Source: CAYMLQ01 sp964390795 (lineage in GTDB: Bacteria; Verrucomicrobiota; Kiritimatiellia; RFP12; UBA1067). Taken from it: 10,481 nt of DNA. The notes beneath the pieces were generated by a model. It saw only the letters and a list, made by a program, of their open reading frames with translations. It ran no database searches and was not told the DNA's origin. The stretch lies in NCBI GenBank assembly GCA_964390795.1, contig CAYMLQ010000200.1, positions 1 through 10,481 on the forward strand, given 5' to 3'. This document shows, piece after piece, positions 7,140 through 10,481 of this stretch (its first letter is position 1; every line of letters starts with the position of its first letter). The position numbers and the translations under genes were made by a program.

Positions 7140-8375
7140 ATGACTGTTGGCGACACCCTGACCTGCCGCATCGACACCCTGGCCTACGGTGGCGACGGCA
7201 TCGCACGCATCGGAGGCCGGGTCGTTTTCGTCCCGAAAACGATCGCGGGAGAGACTGTCCGCATCCGCGTCACGCAGCTCAAAAAAAACTTCGCCCGCGC
7301 TCGCCTCTGCGACGTTCTCGAACCCGCGCCGACGCGCATCGCCCCCTGCTGCCGCGTCAGCGACCCCGACACCGGTACGCCCTGCCAAGTTCCCGGCTGC
7401 GTTTATGACCATCTCGACTATGCCGCCGAGCTGCTGGCGAAAAAACAGCAGCTCGAAGCCTTCATCGCCCGACTGCCCCACAACGAAACGACCGAACTCC
7501 TGCCGTCCGTCGGTTCCCCCGCCAGCCTGCATTACCGCAACAAGATTGTGCTTCACGCCGCCCGTGACCGGAACGCTACGCGCCTCGGCTACCGGCTGGA
7601 ACCGTCGCACCGCGTCCTCGATATCGCCTCCTGCCCGCTCGCCTGCGACGCCCTCAACCACGCGCTCGCGGAACTGCGCTCGTCACGGCACTTCGCGAGC
7701 CTCCCTTGCGAGGCCGACGTCACGTTCCGCCATACGCCGCACGACGGCGCGGTCTGGTGGGTGGATCGCGCGCAGCCTCCGATGCCCTGCGCCGAGCTGC
7801 TTACCGAGGCCAGCCCCGCCGGCCCGCTGCGGGTGCCCCACGACGGATTCTTCCAGGTGAACCCTGCCGTCGGCGACGCGCTCACGCGCACCGTCGCCGC
7901 CTGGTTCGCAGAGTCCCCCGACCTCTCCGAACTGCTCGACCTCTACTGCGGCGTCGGCGTGTTCGGACTCGCCTGCATGGCCGCAGGCGGCACCCGCCTC
8001 ACCGGCGTCGAAGCCGGACGCGCCGCCGTTGCCGCCGCCCGGCTGAACGCCGCCGCGCTCGGCCACCCAGCCACGTTCCTCTGCCGCGCGCTGGGACAGG
8101 AAGATATCCCTTTCAACGGGCTCGTCAACGCTCCGCACCGCACGACTGCCATCGTGGACCCTCCGCGCGACGGCATGGCCCCCGATATCACCCGCGCGCT
8201 CGCCGATAGCGCCATCGCCCGGATCTTCTACGTCTCCTGCGACCCCGCCACGCTGTCGCGCGATCTCGCGATCCTTCTCGCGTCCGGCCGCTATCGCCTC
8301 GGCCGTATGCGTCTCTTCGACATGTTTCCGCGCACCGCGCACTTTGAGACGCTGGTCGAACTGACGAGCCGATAG
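7140..8375 (+). CDS. rlmD: RlmD/RumA-family SAM-dependent m5U RNA methyltransferase
   Basis: A 411-residue class I methyltransferase that would make 5-methyluridine in 23S rRNA (or tRNA T-loop; paralogues differ in target). An N-terminal TRAM domain covers residues 1-60 (YGGDGIARIGGRVVFVP). Cysteines C70/C71, C82, C87 and C165 (ASCPLACDALN) are placed to bind the family [4Fe-4S] cluster, but with atypical spacing. FFQVN (237-241) and the SAM loop LLDLYCGVG (265-273) follow, then IVDPPRDG, the nucleophile C367 in YVSCDPATLSRDL, and E403 in HFETLVEL as candidate general base. C367 and E403 are 36 apart, against 35 for E. coli RlmD C389 and E424. TRAM plus a cysteine cluster argues for RlmD/RlmCD over TrmA, but the site modified cannot be read from sequence. 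It lies 63 bp after miaB, probably in the same operon. The stop is TAG. Confidence 0.88.
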   Translation: MTVGDTLTCRIDTLAYGGDGIARIGGRVVFVPKTIAGETVRIRVTQLKKNFARARLCDVLEPAPTRIAPCCRVSDPDTGTPCQVPGCVYDHLDYAAELLAKKQQLEAFIARLPHNETTELLPSVGSPASLHYRNKIVLHAARDRNATRLGYRLEPSHRVLDIASCPLACDALNHALAELRSSRHFASLPCEADVTFRHTPHDGAVWWVDRAQPPMPCAELLTEASPAGPLRVPHDGFFQVNPAVGDALTRTVAAWFAESPDLSELLDLYCGVGVFGLACMAAGGTRLTGVEAGRAAVAAARLNAAALGHPATFLCRALGQEDIPFNGLVNAPHRTTAIVDPPRDGMAPDITRALADSAIARIFYVSCDPATLSRDLAILLASGRYRLGRMRLFDMFPRTAHFETLVELTSR

Positions 8376-8376
8376 T

Positions 8377-8385
8377 CCCGCCCGT
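8377..8385. repeat. Left copy of the 9-bp target-site duplication
   Basis: CCCGCCCGT directly abuts the left inverted-repeat end of the miniature element. It starts two bases after the rlmD-like stop codon. The same nine bases abut the right end. Confidence 0.8.
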
Positions 8386-8410
8386 CAGCAATTCTAACTT
8401 TGGCTTGAGA

Positions 8411-8430
8411 CAGCCTGAAGGCTGCACTAC
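8411..8430 (-). repeat. REP-like palindrome 1 inside the miniature element
   Basis: Read on the minus strand, GTAG and a two-base spacer precede the palindrome CAGCCT-TC-AGGCTG (six-base arms, two-base centre). The GTAG-plus-hairpin layout is like REP elements recognised by RAYT-type Y1 transposases. It is an inverted, diverged copy of the palindrome at 8461-8480. Confidence 0.65.
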
Positions 8431-8460
8431 AAACGCTTCTTTCCGTGTAAGAAACCGTTC

Positions 8461-8480
8461 GTAGTACAGGCTTTAGCCTG
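8461..8480 (+). repeat. REP-like palindrome 2 inside the miniature element
   Basis: GTAG and a two-base spacer precede CAGGCT-TT-AGCCTG. Relative to palindrome 1, one C-G pair in the stem is swapped to G-C on both arms, so pairing is kept although sequence differs. That compensatory change suggests the hairpin itself is maintained. Confidence 0.65.
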
Positions 8481-8517
8481 CATTCAAGTGGATCAGAAGC
8501 CAAATTTAGAATTGCTG

Positions 8518-8526
8518 CCCGCCCGT
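8518..8526. repeat. Right copy of the 9-bp target-site duplication
   Basis: CCCGCCCGT abuts the right inverted-repeat end and lies four bases outside the stop codon of the MEMO-AMMECR1 gene (8531-8533), so the insertion left both neighbouring genes intact. Confidence 0.8.
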
Positions 8527-8530
8527 GCTC

Positions 8531-10081
8531 TCACTCGCCTTTCTTGGGCCGCTCACGGATGACCTGCGCCTCGAACACCCGATAATCCGCGCCCGAGCGC
8601 CAGGCGTCGGAGGGCAGGCCCGCCTTCATCGACAGATGCGTCAGAGTCTCCTCGATCCCCCACCCCTGCTCTGGCGCCACCTGCGGCAGAAAGACCGCGC
8701 TGCGGCCCGCCTTGCTCAGCACCATGCCGTGCCTGCCGATCACGATCTCCCGCCACGAGCCGACCGGCTTAGGCGGCGAGAGGATCGAGATGTCGATCTC
8801 GATTTCCCCGACCTCGTCCGCACTCACAGGCGAAAAGCGCGGGTCGTGAAACGCGGCGTTCAAGGCCTGCTCGCGCACCGCCTTCCAGATCTCGCGGCGC
8901 GGCACGATCTCGCCGATACACCCCCGCAGGTCGCCGCATTTGTTCAGGGTTACAAAGCCGCCCCGCACGGCCTTCATGCCCGCCGTCAGGCCGCTGGGCT
9001 CCGCAGCAGCGGCGCGCCGCTCACTCGTCTTCAGCGCCTGCTCGATCGTCTCGCGCGCGAACGCGAGCAGCCGGGCGCAATCTTCCTCCGAGAGTTTTTC
9101 ATCTGAGGGCGCTGCCGCTTTTGCAAGCTTCGCCGCACTCCCCCACGAGCCGCACACCAGGGCGCCGACATAGCTGACCGAGTTCCGGTCGTCGTGCAAC
9201 ATCTTGCCGGAGGTCTCGTACGCGGTGCGCTCAACGTTTGCATTCTCGGGCAGCATCGCCATCAGAAACGCCAGCGGGTCGCGCCCGCAAACTGTGGCGC
9301 CGGTCTCGTCGAGGTATTTCAGAAAGCCCGACAGATCCTTGCTGGCGAACATCTCGAAAACCCCCATGTCGAGCGTCTCCAGGTTCTTCTGCACGTCCTT
9401 GGTGAAAGGCACGTAGCCGTAGTTCGCGCCGTAGTGCGTGAAATCCGAACTCGCCACCACCAGCGTCGTGTCGTCGAGCAGCTCCCTAAAAGAAGCTGCC
9501 GCAGAGACCAGATTCGACGCGTCAAAATGCCCGCACACCGCGCACACCACCGGCAGGTTGGTGGCCAGGCAGGCCTGTATCAGCGGCAACTGAATCTGGT
9601 CGCTGTGCTCGCGCACGTGCGCCTCCGGCTGATGCGTCACGAACGGAAGCGTGCGCAGCCGCGCGATGAACTCCGCGTCCGCCCGAAGCTCGCCCAGCGG
9701 CGTCGAGAAATGGGTCGCGTCCGGCACGCTGACCTGATTGCGCATGCTGACGTAATGGCTCGGCCCCAGCACCACCACGCGGCTGTAACGCTTGGGGTCG
9801 ATCCGCAGGTAGACGCCCGCAGCCACGCCGCCGGAGAAGCGATAGCCCGCATGCGGCACCACCGCCGCGCACACGTTCTTCCTGCGCACCACGTCAATCC
9901 CTTTGCAGCGCTCGGCGATGTCGTCTCGCAACGCCCGCTCGCCCGCCGGGAACCACTGGCCCGCCAGCGGCGAGACCATCACCTTCTTGACCATAGGAAC
10001 CTCCTCCTGCGCGGGCCGCCCGTCAGAACAGCCGAGTCCCCCGCACAGAACCATGACCGCACCTGTAAGACCATGCCGCAT
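8531..10081 (-). CDS. amrB/amrA: AmmeMemoRadiSam fusion protein: MEMO (AmrB) + AMMECR1 (AmrA), possible lipoprotein
   Basis: Two families usually encoded separately are joined. Counting from ATG 9994, the MEMO domain (~1-285) keeps the human MEMO1 metal-site pattern: H48 in PHAGYRFSGG, H80 in GPSHY, D184 and H187 in SSDFTHYG, and C236 in VCGRDP (human H49, H81, D189, H192, C244). A linker of ~20 residues leads to the AMMECR1 domain (~300-485) with LRGCIG at 356-361, FHDPRF, VFLPQV and KAGLP. The roles of AMMECR1 and bacterial MEMO are unsettled; bacterial genes co-occur with a radical SAM gene, as here. The start is uncertain: ATG 10081 has GGAGG five bases upstream and gives a 516-residue protein whose leader (MRHGLTGAVMVLCGGLGCSD) resembles a lipoprotein signal, though Gly at -3 is unusual; ATG 9994 has a stronger SD and gives a 487-residue cytosolic protein. 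Domain calls are secure, location is not. Confidence 0.93.
   Translation of the reverse strand: MRHGLTGAVMVLCGGLGCSDGRPAQEEVPMVKKVMVSPLAGQWFPAGERALRDDIAERCKGIDVVRRKNVCAAVVPHAGYRFSGGVAAGVYLRIDPKRYSRVVVLGPSHYVSMRNQVSVPDATHFSTPLGELRADAEFIARLRTLPFVTHQPEAHVREHSDQIQLPLIQACLATNLPVVCAVCGHFDASNLVSAAASFRELLDDTTLVVASSDFTHYGANYGYVPFTKDVQKNLETLDMGVFEMFASKDLSGFLKYLDETGATVCGRDPLAFLMAMLPENANVERTAYETSGKMLHDDRNSVSYVGALVCGSWGSAAKLAKAAAPSDEKLSEEDCARLLAFARETIEQALKTSERRAAAAEPSGLTAGMKAVRGGFVTLNKCGDLRGCIGEIVPRREIWKAVREQALNAAFHDPRFSPVSADEVGEIEIDISILSPPKPVGSWREIVIGRHGMVLSKAGRSAVFLPQVAPEQGWGIEETLTHLSMKAGLPSDAWRSGADYRVFEAQVIRERPKKGE
10000..10008 (-). promoter_or_regulatory. Strong internal Shine-Dalgarno before ATG 9994
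   Basis: The minus strand reads AGGAGGAGG, then TTCCT, then ATG. Spacing and strength are ideal, arguing for initiation at 9994 exactly where the conserved MEMO domain begins. The same bases also read in frame as Gln-Glu-Glu, so the match could be incidental if translation starts upstream. Confidence 0.55.
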
Positions 10082-10086
10082 ACCCG

Positions 10087-10091
10087 CCTCC
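10087..10091 (-). promoter_or_regulatory. Shine-Dalgarno before the alternative start ATG 10081
   Basis: The minus strand reads GGAGG, then CGGGT, then ATG. It supports the longer, lipoprotein-like form of the MEMO-AMMECR1 protein. The start lies 21 bp after the stop of the small upstream ORF. Confidence 0.5.
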
Positions 10092-10102
10092 GTCACCCCG
10101 CA

Positions 10103-10252
10103 CTACCCCGCCCACGTCGCGCTTCTCGCGATCGCCCCATGATCGATCGCCCGCAGCCGCACACGCCTGCGCAGGCCACCCGCGCACATCCCGGCCAGCG
10201 CCAGCAGAAAGCAGCGCCGCGACACGCCGTCGGACGTCCGCACCGCCGTCAC
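10103..10252 (-). CDS. Small 49-codon ORF with twin-arginine-like hydrophobic N-terminus
   Basis: A GTG at 10252 overlaps the amrS stop by 4 bp (GTGA), the classic layout of translational coupling. The ORF reads to a TAG at 10105-10103. Near the N-terminus SRRCFLLALAGMCAGGL shows paired arginines followed by a hydrophobic stretch, like a Tat or Sec signal. The remainder is arginine-rich (LRRRVRLRAIDH). Third codon positions are strongly G/C, as in the real genes. It is in the same frame as the MEMO-AMMECR1 gene, from whose upstream start (ATG 10081) it is separated by the TAG and seven codons. It could be a small membrane protein, a leader peptide, or the former N-terminus of the downstream gene cut off by a nonsense change. 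I recognise no family, and it may be untranslated spacer. Confidence 0.35.
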   Translation of the reverse strand: MTAVRTSDGVSRRCFLLALAGMCAGGLRRRVRLRAIDHGAIARSATWAG

Positions 10253-10481
10253 GCCCAAACCCCGACGATCCGCTTGCCGCAGGCCGGACAGGCCCCGGCC
10301 GGCGTCACGCGGTTCTCTGTGACCACATACCGTTGCCTCACCACCAGCCGCCCGCCGCATCCGGCGCAGAACGTGTTCTCGCCCTCCGGCACCTCCGCAT
10401 TGCCCACGTAGACGTGCTTGAGGCCAGCCTGCCGCGCCACGTCCCGCGCATGCAGCAGCGTCGCGAGCGGCGTCGGCGGCA
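10249..10481 (-). CDS. amrS: AmmeMemoRadiSam system radical SAM enzyme, C-terminal end only
   Basis: The frame enters from the right window edge and ends at TGA 10251-10249, so only about 76 C-terminal residues are visible. They read LLHARDVARQAGLKHVYVGN, then a segment with FCAGCGG and later ACPACGKRIVGVW. The HVYVGN stretch followed by two CxxC pairs, apparently a small metal-binding ribbon, is the usual ending of AmrS proteins. The radical SAM core (CxxxCxxC) lies outside the window and cannot be checked. AmrS is the radical SAM partner that gives the AmmeMemoRadiSam system its name; its substrate is not known to me. It is the upstream gene of the unit, with the small ORF and the MEMO-AMMECR1 fusion following on the same strand. 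A GTG at 10440 is an internal Val codon, not the start. Confidence 0.85.
   Translation of the reverse strand, partial: PPTPLATLLHARDVARQAGLKHVYVGNAEVPEGENTFCAGCGGRLVVRQRYVVTENRVTPAGACPACGKRIVGVWA

Larger units (their letters stand above)
8386..8517. mobile_element. 132-bp MITE-like miniature inverted-repeat element
   Basis: The first 21 bases (8386-8406, starting CAGCAATTCTAA) and last 21 (8497-8517, ending TTAGAATTGCTG) are inverted repeats with a single mismatch. A perfect 9-bp direct repeat lies immediately outside both ends, which is the signature of DDE transposase insertion. The element has no coding capacity, is clearly more A/T-rich than its neighbours, and could fold almost end to end as one imperfect hairpin. 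Left arm 8386-8435 and right arm 8456-8517 are diverged inverted copies, the right with about 12 extra bases, around a 20-base centre. Removing element and one repeat leaves 14 bp between the two convergent stops, much like the 13-bp gap at 2011-2023. It was probably moved in trans by a transposase not in the window. It may now also act as a bidirectional terminator. Confidence 0.82.

Noticed and set aside
7683..8342. Minus-strand ORF of 219 codons antisense to the rlmD-like gene
   Set aside because: It is a shadow ORF without motifs; the plus strand has all methyltransferase motifs.
8386..8517. Interpretation of the intergenic repeat as only an intrinsic terminator or as a CRISPR-like repeat
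   Set aside because: There is no T-run next to the stem and no periodic repeat-spacer series. The exact flanking 9-bp duplication fits a mobile element better, though terminator activity is still possible.
10103..10105. Amber codon reassigned as a sense codon (for example pyrrolysine)
   Set aside because: The rlmD-like gene ends at a TAG precisely where the family normally ends, so TAG works as a stop in this genome, and no supporting genes are in view.
9194..10411. Plus-strand ORF of 405 codons antisense to the MEMO-AMMECR1 and amrS genes
   Set aside because: Its composition is Arg/His/Gln-rich as expected for the complement of a GC-rich gene, and it runs across three minus-strand features.

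Overview
The window is a GC-rich, densely coded stretch of a bacterial chromosome with strong C/G bias at third codon positions. The AsmA-like envelope protein implies a Gram-negative cell. Four of the seven recognised genes belong to iron-sulfur protein families (PurF-like, MiaB, RlmD-like, AmrS), which suits an anaerobe. The mix of an AsmA-like protein, a GH78 glycosidase, a PurF homologue of the 'MGGFFG' type and an AmmeMemoRadiSam locus resembles uncultured members of the PVC group (Kiritimatiellota, Lentisphaerota, Verrucomicrobiota) or Bacteroidota. That placement is an inference and is only moderately secure.

Layout: (1) 1-2010, +, the 3' part of an alpha-L-rhamnosidase-like GH78 enzyme, cut by the left edge. 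(2) 2024-3499, -, convergent with it after a 13-bp gap: an amidophosphoribosyltransferase homologue whose phosphoribosyl site looks intact but whose glutaminase active site appears lost. (3) 3500-3699, a divergent intergenic region. (4) 3700-8375, +, a probable operon: an AsmA-like membrane-anchored protein, then miaB (tRNA ms2i6A synthesis) starting at its stop codon, then, after a 63-bp gap with a perfect hairpin, an RlmD-family m5U RNA methyltransferase. (5) 8377-8526, a 132-bp miniature inverted-repeat element bounded by an exact 9-bp direct repeat and carrying two REP-like palindromes, lying between convergent genes. (6) 8531-10481, -, an AmmeMemoRadiSam locus: the 3' end of the radical SAM gene (amrS), a 49-codon ORF with a twin-arginine-like motif, and one gene fusing MEMO (AmrB) to AMMECR1 (AmrA).

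Functionally, miaB and the RlmD-like gene form an RNA-modification pair, both with TRAM domains, behind an envelope gene. The AmmeMemoRadiSam genes form a second unit whose biochemical role in bacteria is, as far as I know, unsettled. The best candidates for something new are the transposon-like miniature element, the glutaminase-dead PurF homologue, and the N-terminal architecture of the MEMO-AMMECR1 gene: two possible starts, a lipoprotein-like leader, and an in-frame amber codon separating it from a twin-arginine-like ORF.
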